DNA of 64,000 nucleotides. It comes from Crateriforma conspicua (GTDB lineage Bacteria > Planctomycetota > Planctomycetia > Pirellulales > Pirellulaceae). Shown here piece after piece: positions 26,628 through 35,685 of the stretch (within the stretch, counting starts at the first letter, position 1; each line of letters opens with the position of its first letter). The notes beneath the pieces were generated by a model, which saw nothing but the letters and a program-made list of their open reading frames with translations, was not told where the DNA came from and did no database searches. The translations under genes and the position numbers were made by a program. The stretch spans positions 4,278,001-4,342,000 of the forward strand of contig NZ_CP036319.1 of assembly GCF_007752935.1 (NCBI RefSeq), in the 5' to 3' direction.

Positions 26628-27518
26628 ATGTCCGAAACGTCGATGGGGCGGTTTTGCCGACGGTGGTTCTATTGCTGGCTGGTCGCCAGTGTCAGTCTGT
26701 TTTTCGTCGGAGCCGCGTTTCACTTTTTGATCCCCGTCTTTGCGCCGCATGTGCCGGAAGCGTTTGAGAACACTCACCTTTTTCGACCATGGTCAGGCTG
26801 GACATCGGCCTACATGGCGATTCACCCGCTGATCTTTGCAGTGGTTTTTTCCGCGTTCTTTTTGGGGCTGCGCGACAGAACGGCGTTTCCGGCGGGGGTT
26901 CGCGGAGGTGCGTTGTACGGGATCGGCGTTTTCGTGGTGGGCAGCCTGCCGGTTTTTCTGCTGGTCTACGCCGCCATGGCTATGACGACCGAGATCGCGG
27001 TCCTTTGGACTGTGCAAAACGCGATGCAATATCTGATCGCCGGCGCGGCGATGGGCAGCGTGGCCGACGGAGTTCATATTCAGGCGGCCGTCAAGCTTCC
27101 GGCACCAGCGAATCGCGTCTGGGATCTACTGTTGCGGAAGGATACGTTCCTTGAGATCACGCGAGGCATGATGGCGTACGAGAATACAGGCAGTTGGCCG
27201 GAGACCCTGTTTTCACCGGACACAACCTTGACGACTCGCGTGCGTCCCTTCGGTATCGGTCCCGCTTCGCGGCATGAAGTACGCGTCGTGCAGGTGGACG
27301 CATCCCAGCAGGTGATCCAAACCGACGAGTCGGGAGGCCTTGTTACGACCTGGCAACACACCATGCGGATCGAATCGCTATCGGATCAGCGATGCCGATA
27401 CATCGATCGCATCTTTTTGCACGCCGGCATCATCACTCCAGCGATAGGACTGTTTGCGATGGTGTTCTATCGCTATCGCCAGCACCGTTGGAAACGCTTA
27501 TTGCGGAGGAGCGTTTAA
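26628..27518 (+). CDS. Four-helix membrane protein with C-terminal SRPBCC (polyketide cyclase-like) domain
   Basis: A 296-residue protein. The first ~150 residues form four hydrophobic helices (WLVASVSLFFVGAAFHFLI, IHPLIFAVVFSAFFLGL, ALYGIGVFVVGSLPVFLL, MQYLIAGAAMGSV). From ~155 on there is a START/SRPBCC-type domain (IQAAVKLPAPANRVWDLLLR...ESLSDQRCRYIDRIFLHAG) followed by a last hydrophobic stretch. AGGAG at 26613-26617 supports ATG 26628; the GTG one codon earlier is possible. SRPBCC folds bind hydrophobic ligands. The role is unknown and not obviously tied to the upstream cassette. Confidence 0.7.
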   Translation: MSETSMGRFCRRWFYCWLVASVSLFFVGAAFHFLIPVFAPHVPEAFENTHLFRPWSGWTSAYMAIHPLIFAVVFSAFFLGLRDRTAFPAGVRGGALYGIGVFVVGSLPVFLLVYAAMAMTTEIAVLWTVQNAMQYLIAGAAMGSVADGVHIQAAVKLPAPANRVWDLLLRKDTFLEITRGMMAYENTGSWPETLFSPDTTLTTRVRPFGIGPASRHEVRVVQVDASQQVIQTDESGGLVTTWQHTMRIESLSDQRCRYIDRIFLHAGIITPAIGLFAMVFYRYRQHRWKRLLRRSV

Positions 27519-27567
27519 TAGTCAGGCCATCTGTAAAAGGCAGGCCAAGCAGTGGCGGTGGTCAGGT

Positions 27568-27723
27568 CCTGAATGCTGGCGCATCCAGCTACCGGTGGTG
27601 GTGGTGAGGGCAGGGGCCTGAATGCTGGGGCATCCAGCTACGGGCGGCGGCGGTGAGGGTAGGGCGTCTGAATGCTGGCGCATCCAGCTACGGTTGAGAG
27701 CGGGGTGGCTGGACATCCGGCTA
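27568..27723 (+). repeat. Imperfect ~49-bp tandem repeat with hairpin core (3 copies plus a degenerate one)
   Basis: Three copies of CTGAATGCTGG-CGCATCCAGCTAC start at about 27568, 27617 and 27667 (period 49-50 bp), separated by GGTGGTGG/GGCGGCGG-rich spacers ending in TGAGGG. A decayed copy (GGCTGGACATCC) follows at 27707. Each contains GCTGG-CGCAT-CCAGC, a 5-bp stem with 5-nt loop. A fourth full copy lies beyond the DUF427 gene. The array directly precedes that gene. Confidence 0.85.
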
Positions 27724-27733
27724 ACATCATCAC

Positions 27734-28231
27734 ATGCGACCTACACCCGACCCGGTCGGCCCGGGACAAGAATCCGTTTGGGACTATCCGCGACCACCGG
27801 CACTGCAGCCCGCCGGGCATCGGTTGAGGATTGTTCATGCCGGCCAAACCATCGCCGAAACAACGCAAGGTTTCCGCGTTCTGGAAACCAGCCATCCGCC
27901 GACCTACTATTTCCCGCCGGGCGATTGCCGACTGGACTGGATGCATCCCGCCGGCGGTGGTTCGTTTTGCGAATGGAAAGGCCCGGCAAGCTATCTGGAT
28001 CTTGAAATGCCGGGCGGAATAAGCGTGCCAATGGTCGCTTGGTTCTATGCGGATCCGACGAAGCGTTTCGCACCCATCGCTAGGTTCCTGGCCTTCTATG
28101 CGAACAAGGTCGATGCGTGTTACGTCGGCGATTGGCAGGCGACGCCTCAGCCGGGCGGTTTCTATGGCGGATGGGTGACACCGAATTTGGCGGGTCCGTT
28201 TAAGGGTGGGCCGGGTTCGATGGGTTGGTGA
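27734..28231 (+). CDS. DUF427 domain protein
   Basis: A 165-residue protein that matches DUF427 along its length: RLRIVHAGQTIAETTQGFRVLETSHPPTYYFP, then FCEWKGPASYLDL, then ARFLAFYANKVDACYVGD and the closing PQPGGFYGGW. DUF427 is a small beta-barrel family of unknown biochemical role found across bacteria, cyanobacteria and fungi. It is probably a soluble cytoplasmic protein. The gene sits between hairpin repeats on both sides, and no other gene appears to be co-transcribed. Confidence 0.85.
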   Translation: MRPTPDPVGPGQESVWDYPRPPALQPAGHRLRIVHAGQTIAETTQGFRVLETSHPPTYYFPPGDCRLDWMHPAGGGSFCEWKGPASYLDLEMPGGISVPMVAWFYADPTKRFAPIARFLAFYANKVDACYVGDWQATPQPGGFYGGWVTPNLAGPFKGGPGSMGW

Positions 28232-28239
28232 GGTGGAGG

Positions 28240-28264
28240 CCTGAATGCCGGCGCATCCAGCTAC
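28240..28264 (+). repeat. Hairpin repeat copy downstream of the DUF427 gene
   Basis: CCTGAATGCCGGCGCATCCAG is one mismatch from the units at 27568-27691 and is followed by the same CTACGGG...GGCGAGGG tail. It has the same orientation, starts 9 bp after the DUF427 stop and lies between convergent genes. Confidence 0.8.
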
Positions 28265-28283
28265 GGGTGGAGGCGGCGAGGGT

Positions 28284-28595
28284 TTAGTGGTCGCAGATTT
28301 TGTCAGGCGTGGTGGTGAAGCCGCCGTCGGTCGGGGTCAGCTTGCCGCGTTGGTCCAGGAAGACGACCAGTTCGGCGGCCGTCATGCCGCTGGCGCTGCA
28401 GGTACAAAAGCGAGCCGTGACGCCGAATCGTTCAATGACCGCGGTCTGCAGCGAATCGGCGTCGTAGGCTTGTCCGCTTTCGACCATCATTCGCATGACT
28501 TCGTGACCATGGATCTCGGGCTGGTCACTGGAAACAGGATCCACGGTGGGCAGTTTGCCGTCGTCCGATCGGCCGTTCGGGTTGGATGTGTCCAT
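28284..28595 (-). CDS. YecH-family small metal-binding-like protein
   Basis: A 103-residue protein that follows the YecH (DUF2492) family pattern closely: IHGHEVMRMMVESGQAY, then ERFGVTARFCTCSASGMTAAELVVFLDQRGKL, then FTTTPDKICDH at the C-terminus. The family is annotated as probably metal-binding because of its conserved His and Cys residues; no function is proven. A ~25-residue polar N-terminal extension precedes the conserved part. It is separate from the helicase gene by 30 bp on the same strand and may be its downstream partner in a transcript. Confidence 0.85.
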   Translation of the reverse strand: MDTSNPNGRSDDGKLPTVDPVSSDQPEIHGHEVMRMMVESGQAYDADSLQTAVIERFGVTARFCTCSASGMTAAELVVFLDQRGKLTPTDGGFTTTPDKICDH

Positions 28596-28625
28596 CGGAT
28601 GGATGCCTTGTGCTGAATGGGTTGC

Positions 28626-31064
28626 CTATTGAACCAGACTGAGATCGGCCGCCGCATAGGCGATCAGAAAACTGGCTTCTTCGTCCGCGAATTTTACCTT
28701 CACACTACGTTTTGGTCCTCGGCCACTGACCGCGACAATCGTTCCTTGGCCGTAACTTGGATGCGAGACCACGGCGCCTTCGCGGTAGGCTCCGGGCGGA
28801 GTCGCGCCGGCGGCCATCAGGTCGGCTGCTGTTTTCAGCCCACCTGCAATGGAGACTTTGGCTTTTCCGCGCTTGGCGGTTCGCCGATACGACGATTCAG
28901 TGGCGACGGCTTCGCGCACGACATCGTCATCACCCTCGTGATCGGGCAACTGGCAAACATCTTCATCGGTGATGACGGGTGGTTGCACCTGAGACGTCTG
29001 GTCATCGGATGCCGTTGCATCATCGCCGACTTGGATCGCGGGCAGATCCCAGCTGTCGGGATAGCCGCCGTCGCTGTATTCGTTTTCGAAGAAGTCACGA
29101 TCGACGGACGATTCGACCAGACGCATGTCTTCGCGTGGCAGTTCGGTCAAGAAGGCACTAGCCACCACCGGTCGCATGTCTCCCCGGATGCTACGCCGTT
29201 TACAGTGGCTGAGTTGCAGCCACTGTTTGGCGCGCGTGATTCCGACGAACAACAACCGTCGTTCTTCCTCGTACTGGGCTTCGGTTTCGCGAGACCGGCG
29301 GTGGGGCAACAGTTCGTCTTCGACCGCGATGATGAAGACGCGAGGAAACTCCAATCCCTTGGCCGCGTGCAGCGTCATCAACGTCACCCGATCATCGGAT
29401 TCTTTGAACGCGTCGACGTCCGAAACGAGGGCCACCTGTTCCAGGAATAATTCCAATGAACCTTCGTCGGGATGCTGAAGATCAAACTCCACCGCCGCGT
29501 TGATCAATTCGTCGACGTTGGCAACCGGATTGTTGGTTGTGCTTTCGACGCTGGTCCGTTCCAGGTAATCGTTGAACTGAGTCTCTTCGACCAAATATCG
29601 CAGCAGGTCTTCCAGCGTCGCGGTCGCTTTGACTCGCAGACGGTCGTACAGACGCACGAAGTTCAGCACCATTGAAGCGGAACGCTTTGGCAGCGATTCG
29701 ATCTCGTCGGCACGTCGGGCGGCTTCCAACATTGGAATGCCCAGCCGATCGGCATGCTGTTGGATTCGTGCGATCGTTTTCGCGCCGATTCCACGCGTTG
29801 GTGTGTTGATCACCCGCAGCAAGGCGACGTCGTGATTGGGGTTGTTGATCAGATGCAGATACGCCAACAGATCCTTGATTTCTTTGCGCTGATAAAACTC
29901 CAACCCGTTGACGATCTGGTAGGGCAAGCCCCGCTTTCGCATCGCATGTTCCAGCGATCGGGTCAGCGCGTTCATTCGGCAGAACACAGCGAAATCGCGC
30001 GGCCGCAAGCCTTCGTTGTGAATCGCATCCAGTATTTGGTCCGCGATGTCGTCGGCTTCTTCGTAACCGTCTTCGTAAATCCGCAGAACGACCGGATCGC
30101 CTTCGGGGTGATCGGTGAACAATTCCTTGTGCTTGCGTCGACGGTTGAAGCGGATCAGTTGGTCGGCGACACGCAAGATGTTCGGGGTGCTGCGATAGTT
30201 CTGTTCCAGCCGAACGGTGGTGACGTTGGGATAGTCTTTTTCGAAGTCCAGGATGTTATTCAAATCCGCGCCGCGCCAACCGTAGATCGACTGGTCGGGA
30301 TCGCCGGTGACGGCCAAGTTCGGCTGTTGGATCGACAAAGCGCGGACGATGGCGTATTGGGCCAAGTTGGTGTCTTGGTATTCGTCGACCATGATGTAGC
30401 GATAGTGCTGGTCCAGGCTGCTGCGGACGTCGGGGTTTTCACGCAGCAATCTTGCAAAATGGAACAGCAGGTCATCAAAGTCGACCGCGTTTGACGTCAA
30501 CAGTTGTTGCTGATAGACCGGATAGACGCGTGCGGCGATTGCATCGCGGGCGGTCATCGATGACGCGTCGGTCATCATTTCCGGCGGGATCAACCGGTTC
30601 TTGGCATGGCTGATCGACGCGGCGATCTGTTCGGGCGACGTGTGGGTCGTGCTGACGCCGGCGGCTTCGATGGCCCGCTTCATCGCCTGTTTTGAATCCG
30701 ACGTGTCATAGATCGAATAGTTTTCCGACAGCCCCACCATCGATGCATAGCGACGCAGCTGTTGAGCACAAAATCGGTGAAACGTCCCCATCCAAACCGG
30801 CCGTCCGGGCGCAAGACCTTGCACCCGAGTCCGCATTTCGTCGGCCGCCTTATTGGTGAACGTCAGCGCCAAGATTTGGTGGGCGTCGATTCCGTGGTGC
30901 AGCAGGTTGGCGATGCGGTGGGTGACCACACGGGTCTTACCACTGCCCGGTCCGGCCAGAATCAGCAAGGGACCGTCGATGTGCTGGACCGCTTCGCGTT
31001 GGGGCGGGGTCAGGTCTCGGAGAATCGCATCCATGGCCGAGGCGTTGCCAAACGTTGAAGTCAT
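28626..31064 (-). CDS. pcrA: UvrD/PcrA-type ATP-dependent DNA helicase
   Basis: An 812-residue superfamily 1A 3'-5' helicase. Motifs in order: Q-motif LTPPQREAV, motif I AGPGSGKTRVV, Ia LTFTNKAADEM, II VDEYQDTN, III GDPDQSIYGWRGA, IV RLEQNYRST, V LMTLHAAKGLEF, VI EERRLLFVGITRA. The C-terminus has the Tudor-like end VVSHPSYGQGTIVAVSGRG, as in PcrA and UvrD. It acts in nucleotide excision and mismatch repair and in clearing RecA or stalled polymerase. I start at ATG 31064 (MTSTFGN); MDAILRDL at 31034 is equally possible, and the longer upstream frame lacks support. Confidence 0.93.
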   Translation of the reverse strand: MTSTFGNASAMDAILRDLTPPQREAVQHIDGPLLILAGPGSGKTRVVTHRIANLLHHGIDAHQILALTFTNKAADEMRTRVQGLAPGRPVWMGTFHRFCAQQLRRYASMVGLSENYSIYDTSDSKQAMKRAIEAAGVSTTHTSPEQIAASISHAKNRLIPPEMMTDASSMTARDAIAARVYPVYQQQLLTSNAVDFDDLLFHFARLLRENPDVRSSLDQHYRYIMVDEYQDTNLAQYAIVRALSIQQPNLAVTGDPDQSIYGWRGADLNNILDFEKDYPNVTTVRLEQNYRSTPNILRVADQLIRFNRRRKHKELFTDHPEGDPVVLRIYEDGYEEADDIADQILDAIHNEGLRPRDFAVFCRMNALTRSLEHAMRKRGLPYQIVNGLEFYQRKEIKDLLAYLHLINNPNHDVALLRVINTPTRGIGAKTIARIQQHADRLGIPMLEAARRADEIESLPKRSASMVLNFVRLYDRLRVKATATLEDLLRYLVEETQFNDYLERTSVESTTNNPVANVDELINAAVEFDLQHPDEGSLELFLEQVALVSDVDAFKESDDRVTLMTLHAAKGLEFPRVFIIAVEDELLPHRRSRETEAQYEEERRLLFVGITRAKQWLQLSHCKRRSIRGDMRPVVASAFLTELPREDMRLVESSVDRDFFENEYSDGGYPDSWDLPAIQVGDDATASDDQTSQVQPPVITDEDVCQLPDHEGDDDVVREAVATESSYRRTAKRGKAKVSIAGGLKTAADLMAAGATPPGAYREGAVVSHPSYGQGTIVAVSGRGPKRSVKVKFADEEASFLIAYAAADLSLVQ

Positions 31065-31280
31065 CGAATCAGAATCGGCGTGCCGGTCCGCCCGGATCCC
31101 GTGACAGGAATCCAGATCACGGCGGCCCGCCGGTACCTGAACAAGTTTAACGTTTGCCCCAGATCCTGTCCCACCGCTTGAGCGGGGTGAACAGGACGCC
31201 GACCGCAAAATTTGCGTTGAATCGATCTGCGTTGACGACCAAAAACGGGCCGGCTTGTCGATGGGATGGTGGCCAATCAA

Positions 31281-31310
31281 AAAAAGCCCGAACCGTTGCC
31301 GGTTCGGGCT
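31281..31310 (-). terminator. Rho-independent terminator of the 31.4-kb lipoprotein gene
   Basis: A perfect 11-bp inverted repeat, AGCCCGAACCG and CGGTTCGGGCT (31285-31295 and 31300-31310), with a 4-nt loop and an A-run just left of it (31279-31285), that is a T-run on the minus strand. It lies ~50 bp beyond the stop of the minus-strand lipoprotein gene. Confidence 0.9.
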
Positions 31311-31359
31311 GTTCGCAAACTTTCGGTCAGAAAGTGGTCAGATCGCTGTGTGCGAGGCC

Positions 31360-31992
31360 TTACAGGTTGGGTGTCGTGTAAGGTTCGACGTCGCCGACCA
31401 TGTGGAAGTGGTTATGGTCGATGTAGACCACTTCGATTGCTTCGCGGTCATGCAGCGTGTGCGGGACCGGGTAGCCGACGGTGGTCTTTTCGTCGAAGTA
31501 GACCGTGCACTTGTAGTGGGCGTGGTGCAGTTGGGCCGGTCCGATCAAAGGATAGAAACGCGGCGGATCGACGTAGTCGGCGATCTTTTCCTTGATGATG
31601 CGAACGTCGTTGCGTTGCTTTTCCCAAACGAACGGGATGCCGCCTTCGATCGGGCGAGCCTTTTCCAGGGCGTGGATGATTTCATCATCGCTGGGCGGAT
31701 CCAACGCGACCGGGGGTCCACCGGAGGTGGTCGGTCCCAGGATCGGCACCCGGCCGTATCGTTCGTGTTGCTCGAACTTGTCTTCCTGTTTGTGTTGGAA
31801 GTACGGGCTGACGGGCAGTGGCCAGCCGACAAAGCCGAGATTGTAATTGTGCGAAACACCGTAACAGCCGGTGGACGAAACGATCACGACCGCCATGGCG
31901 GTGAGCGTCCAGTGGCGTACACGCAGGCGAAGTGTGTCATTCGACATCGCCGCTCCTTCGACGCTTCTCGTGGTCTGATTCATGCTGGTCAT
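31360..31992 (-). CDS. Putative lipoprotein of unknown function
   Basis: A 210-residue protein. A hydrophobic segment LTAMAVVIVSSTGCYG gives a lipoprotein signal with Cys near residue 43. Translation may instead begin at the internal MSNDTLRL, which would make a normal 28-residue signal. The mature part is polar, with aromatic- and His-rich stretches (LHHAHYKCTVYFDEKT and DHNHFHMVGD) but no motif I recognise. It looks like a conserved planctomycete envelope lipoprotein. A strong terminator follows at 31281-31310, and it is transcribed alone. Confidence 0.7.
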   Translation of the reverse strand: MTSMNQTTRSVEGAAMSNDTLRLRVRHWTLTAMAVVIVSSTGCYGVSHNYNLGFVGWPLPVSPYFQHKQEDKFEQHERYGRVPILGPTTSGGPPVALDPPSDDEIIHALEKARPIEGGIPFVWEKQRNDVRIIKEKIADYVDPPRFYPLIGPAQLHHAHYKCTVYFDEKTTVGYPVPHTLHDREAIEVVYIDHNHFHMVGDVEPYTTPNL

Positions 31993-32380
31993 CCGAGCAA
32001 CCTTCCGTAATTTCTTGACCGTATCGCCGCCGCTGCGTTGGGATCGAAAAGACCTAAACGCACGATCTGATCGGCGGTTTGCGTAGTGTACTTATCGTGT
32101 GAACTTAGAACGATCTTGCGGGTAATTCGGAAAATCCGAAGCAAAAGGATCGCAAGGACAGGTGCCGCTGACTGGATCCAAGGCATCGGGACCGGGCGAC
32201 TGGGTCCCCGAGCAACGACGGACGAGATGATCGGCGCGGCAAAGGGGAGCCCCACTCGAGTCTTCTTGGGTAACCGTCGCCTGATTCCCCGTGCCCCATT
32301 TCCTGCCCAGTCCCCTGTGATCTATTGCCTTTGCCCTGTCACCTGTGACCCGTTTACACGCCGCCCGCGACGCCGGCACG
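31993..32380. other. Intergenic region upstream of the lipoprotein gene
   Basis: No gene is supported in this ~390-bp stretch. Short open frames on both strands lack any family feature. It must contain the promoter of the minus-strand lipoprotein gene near 31993-32100. The right side ends at the terminator of the BON-domain gene. Confidence 0.5.
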
Positions 32381-32422
32381 AAAAAACGCCCGTCCGTCTG
32401 TGATTCACAAACGAACGGGCGT
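32381..32422 (-). terminator. Rho-independent terminator of the BON-domain protein gene
   Basis: Read on the minus strand, ACGCCCGT and ACGGGCGT pair (32386-32393 with 32415-32422). The inner part extends the stem with G-T wobbles around GTGAATCAC, and a run of six T follows (A-run at 32381-32386). It lies ~80 bp past the stop of the gene at 32502. Confidence 0.85.
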
Positions 32423-32501
32423 GTCGATTCAGAACATGGCGGAACCGCCGGTGCGGTCAGAGCCGGTTCAGCCGATCGGTCCTGCGTTTTGGTCTCAGGG
32501 C

Positions 32502-33656
32502 TTAGCGATCGGTGAAGTCCAGGTACCACCAGCCGTCATCCCATTCCAGGCTGACCTTACGCCATCCCAGCGGAACTTGCGGATAGGGGTAGAAGGGGCC
32601 GATGTACGGGAACGCCGAAGGGCTGTACTGCTGCGGATAGGTCACCGCGGCGTAGTTCGGGTAAGCGGCGTAACCTGGCCAAGCGTAGTTGGGCAGGTAG
32701 GGCTGGTCATAGCGAGGAGCCGCGGCACCTTGGTAGCCGTTCATCGGCACCGGTTGGCCCATGACGGGAGCGCCCATCACGGTGCTGGCCGGAGCCGCCT
32801 GGGTTTGTTGCATCGCGCCGCCGCTGCGGTACGGAGCCGCCTTGACGGGGACTTGCATCGGTGAGCTGGCCGGACGCAGGTTCATCTTTTGCAGGTTCGA
32901 AACCGGTTGGACCGGCGATTCCAGCAATTCGATCGACGATTTGACGTCTTGGACGCCGGCGACGCTGCGGACGACATCCAAGATGGTGTCGCGTTGCTGG
33001 GCGTTGCGAGCCTTGCCTTTGACGGTGACAACACCGTCTTGGGTCGAAACGTCGACGCCGAAGCCCTTCAGTTGACCGCGGCTTTGGGCTTGGCCCAGTG
33101 CAGCGATGACTTCTTGGGTCAGGTCGACCACGGGCTGAGCAATCGGTTGTTCGAGCGGCTCGGCGGCGGCGGTCGGCATCACGGTGCCGGGCATGACTTC
33201 GGCGGCTTGCTCGGGCACGGCAACCGGTTCAGGCACAGCGACCGGGTCGGGGGTCGTGTCCTTTTGCAGCTTGGCGGCCGTTTGAGCCAAAGCTTCGCGG
33301 AAGCTGAAACCTTCGTCGACCTTGGCCACGGCGGCCTTGGGGCGAACGACGGTGGTGGCTTCCACGGTCACTTCGTCGACGACATTTTCAATGCCTTCGA
33401 TGCCTTTGACGCTTTGCAGAACCAGCTGTTTTTGTTCTTGGCCGGACACGTTGCCGCGGAACAGCACGACGCCGTTATCGACCTTCATGTCCAGCGTGAA
33501 ATCCTTCAGCTGGCCAGAATCGCGGCCTTCACGCAGCCGCTGGATGACTTGTTCAGCGATTTCGCGGTCACCGGCCAGGCCGGTTGACTGCCAAACGCCC
33601 GTGGATCCGAACGCAGCGATTGTCGCCAGCGCCAATCCAAAATATTTCCGTCGCAT
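32502..33656 (-). CDS. Secreted protein with two BON domains
   Basis: A 384-residue protein. The start at ATG 33656 (MRRKYFGLALA) is fixed by GGAGG 6 nt upstream and by the signal peptide that begins there. Two BON domains are visible (~30-95, DREIAEQVIQRLREG...LQSVKGIEGIENVVDEVTVE; ~195-265, VIAALGQAQSRGQLKG...VRSVAGVQDVKSSIEL). They are joined by a Pro/Ala-rich linker and followed by a Pro/Tyr-rich tail (YNYAAVTYPQQYSPSAFPY) ending in a WRKVSLEWDDGWWYLDF motif. BON domains bind phospholipid surfaces in OsmY-type proteins, so an envelope role is likely. Confidence 0.85.
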   Translation of the reverse strand: MRRKYFGLALATIAAFGSTGVWQSTGLAGDREIAEQVIQRLREGRDSGQLKDFTLDMKVDNGVVLFRGNVSGQEQKQLVLQSVKGIEGIENVVDEVTVEATTVVRPKAAVAKVDEGFSFREALAQTAAKLQKDTTPDPVAVPEPVAVPEQAAEVMPGTVMPTAAAEPLEQPIAQPVVDLTQEVIAALGQAQSRGQLKGFGVDVSTQDGVVTVKGKARNAQQRDTILDVVRSVAGVQDVKSSIELLESPVQPVSNLQKMNLRPASSPMQVPVKAAPYRSGGAMQQTQAAPASTVMGAPVMGQPVPMNGYQGAAAPRYDQPYLPNYAWPGYAAYPNYAAVTYPQQYSPSAFPYIGPFYPYPQVPLGWRKVSLEWDDGWWYLDFTDR

Positions 33657-33939
33657 GGAATGCCTCCCTACAGTCCTGAATCGCTCCGGTATGTCAATGC
33701 TGGAAAGCCGAGCCGCTCCGTGCGGTCGTGGGTTCACGCAATCATTTTTGGCGACTGCACCATTCCAGCGGTCAGTTCAGACCGGTGTTATGGTCTGTTT
33801 CGGTTCTGACGAAGCACTGGTGGTAGGTTTTTTCCGATTTTGACCGTGATTCCTGTGATTTGGATTGCTCGGGTGTCAAAGTTTGACGGCGTGGGAAGCT
33901 GATCCTGCTGGGAAACCTGTCACCACAGCGGTCGGCCCA

Positions 33940-34317
33940 TCACCCCTGACGCATGCCGCGAACGACCGCACCGATGGCCACGATCGCGCCGGCGGCGGGA
34001 ATCATCACCAAAGCCAAGCGTGGCTGTGCGGCGATCGCGGCCAGAATCCCCAAACCGGCCATCAACGCCACCGGCGGAAACCAACGGGCGGGTCGGCGGA
34101 GCGAGTCCCAGGCCAGCCAAACGGCCGCAAAGACCAGTCCGATGCGGAAACACGCGGCTCCGAAAAACTGGCCACCGGCGGCGGTTTCACTTTGGCGGAC
34201 CACCACGGCGACGACGAACAGAATGACCGCGATCAACAGCACCGCATGACGCATCCAATCGATCCCGCCGGATCGGCGGGCGGTGGACGACGGGGGCGAT
34301 TTCGATCGATCAGTCAT
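33940..34317 (-). CDS. Small polytopic membrane protein
   Basis: A 125-residue protein, begun at MTDRSKSPPSS (ATG 34317). The upstream frame overlaps the divergent YrdC-fusion locus and is poorly supported. Four hydrophobic segments (HAVLLIAVILFVVAVVV, GAACFRIGLVFAAVWLAW, WFPPVALMAGLGILAAIA, RLALVMIPAAGAIVAIGAVV) fill most of the chain. No family is recognised. It is divergent from the fusion gene, with ~190 bp between starts. Confidence 0.6.
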   Translation of the reverse strand: MTDRSKSPPSSTARRSGGIDWMRHAVLLIAVILFVVAVVVRQSETAAGGQFFGAACFRIGLVFAAVWLAWDSLRRPARWFPPVALMAGLGILAAIAAQPRLALVMIPAAGAIVAIGAVVRGMRQG

Positions 34318-34504
34318 GGCGGCCATTCTAACGGCCGCCGGAAAAATCGAAACTTCCGGCCCACCGCGGGGCGGCTTTTGGATCACGGATCCGTTCGATG
34401 GATTGACGCATCCGGACCATCGGGCGGTACAATCGCGGTTTGCGGTCGCCGCCCCTTTGGTGCGGACGATCGTGGCCGGCCAGTTTGCGACCACTCATTT
34501 GCCC

Positions 34505-35674
34505 ATGCTGCTTGATCTACAGTCGACCGACGACATCCGGGACATGGTCCATCGGACCGTCCAGGCTTTGGTCGAAGGTCAGGTGGTCGGGTTCCCGACG
34601 GAGACCGTTTACGCCTTGGCCGCTCATTCGCTAAGGCCCGATGCGGTCGCCAAGTTGATGCAGATTCAATCCGACTGGGGATCGACGCCGATTTTGTCGG
34701 TCCGCAGCGGCGAGGCGGCGGAAGACTTTCTGCACGGATCGTCGCCCATCGTCCGGCGGTTGTCGCGGCGATGTTGGCCGGGACCGCTGATCTTGCGGAC
34801 CCAGTGTGACTGGAAACAATCGGCGGCGTCACGCTTGCCCGCCGAAACCATGCGTGCGGTGTGCGGCGGAGACGACCAGATCGCCTTTCGCGTGGTGGAC
34901 CAACGTGTCTTGGGACAAGTCCATCGTTACTTGGCCGCGCCGCTGGTTTTGGCCACGGCCGAAACGCTGCCGGAAACCGAGACCGGCGACCCGTGCAGCG
35001 ATCCGGTGGACGCATCGGGAACCGCGTTTCCCACGAATGCCAAGTCGATTGCACGTCGCTGTGGTGATTCGGTGCCACTGCTGCTAGATGACGGTCCGAC
35101 TCGTTATGGTGGTTGCTGTAGCGTGGTCCAAGTGAAGGATCACCACTGGCAACTGATCCGCCAAGGAGTCATCGAGCGCGACGCCATGAGTCAATTTGTC
35201 AAACCCGTGATCGCCCTGGTCTGTACCGGCAATACGTGCCGCAGCCCGATGGCCGAAGTCCTGCTGCGACATCTGGTCCAGCAACGTTACGGCAGCGACG
35301 ACTTGGTTCAAATCGTGTCCGCCGGCGTGGCCGCGGGAATGGGCAGTGCCGCCAGCCCACAAGCGGTGGAAGTCATGTCCGATCGCGGGCTGGACCTGAC
35401 CGAACACGGCAGCCGCATGCTGGATGATGCCTTGGTGGCGTCGGCCGACCTGATTTTGACCATGACGCGAGGCCATCGTTCGGCGATTTTGGCCGCATGG
35501 CCGGATCTGCACGACCGTGTCCACACCCTGCGCCGGGACGGCGGTGACATTGCCGATCCGGTCGGCATGCCCGTGGAATGCTATGTGCAATGTGCCGACC
35601 AGATCCAACAGGAACTGTCGGCTTGGCTGGATGCACTGGGCGATGACTTTTTTCCGGTCGAAGCGAAGACATAA
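34505..35674 (+). CDS. YrdC/Sua5 threonylcarbamoyl-AMP synthase domain fused to low-molecular-weight phosphatase
   Basis: A 389-residue fusion. Residues ~1-230 are a YrdC/TsaC-like domain (EGQVVGFPTETVYALAAHS, PILSVRS, LSRRCWPGPLIL, AFRVVDQ, FPTNAKSIARRCGDSVPLLLDDG). This is the enzyme class that makes threonylcarbamoyl-AMP for tRNA t6A37. Residues ~235-389 are a low-molecular-weight phosphatase with the P-loop VCTGNTCRSPMAE (C-x5-R) and the acid loop DIADPVG. In Bacillus the same activities are encoded by ywlC and ywlE, followed by rpiB (ywlF), and here rpiB follows 11 bp later. The YrdC part is somewhat diverged (SVRS instead of KRP-type). The start at ATG 34505 is a best guess. Confidence 0.85.
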   Translation: MLLDLQSTDDIRDMVHRTVQALVEGQVVGFPTETVYALAAHSLRPDAVAKLMQIQSDWGSTPILSVRSGEAAEDFLHGSSPIVRRLSRRCWPGPLILRTQCDWKQSAASRLPAETMRAVCGGDDQIAFRVVDQRVLGQVHRYLAAPLVLATAETLPETETGDPCSDPVDASGTAFPTNAKSIARRCGDSVPLLLDDGPTRYGGCCSVVQVKDHHWQLIRQGVIERDAMSQFVKPVIALVCTGNTCRSPMAEVLLRHLVQQRYGSDDLVQIVSAGVAAGMGSAASPQAVEVMSDRGLDLTEHGSRMLDDALVASADLILTMTRGHRSAILAAWPDLHDRVHTLRRDGGDIADPVGMPVECYVQCADQIQQELSAWLDALGDDFFPVEAKT

Positions 35675-35685
35675 GGAATCATCCG

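Noticed and set aside
27622-28005. Frames starting MLGHPATGGGGEG across the hairpin repeats.
   Set aside because: They are translations of the repeat itself and run out of register through the DUF427 gene.
27541-28270. The repeats around the DUF427 gene as a CRISPR array.
   Set aside because: Spacers are themselves repetitive GC-rich sequence, only three units are adjacent, and no cas gene is near.
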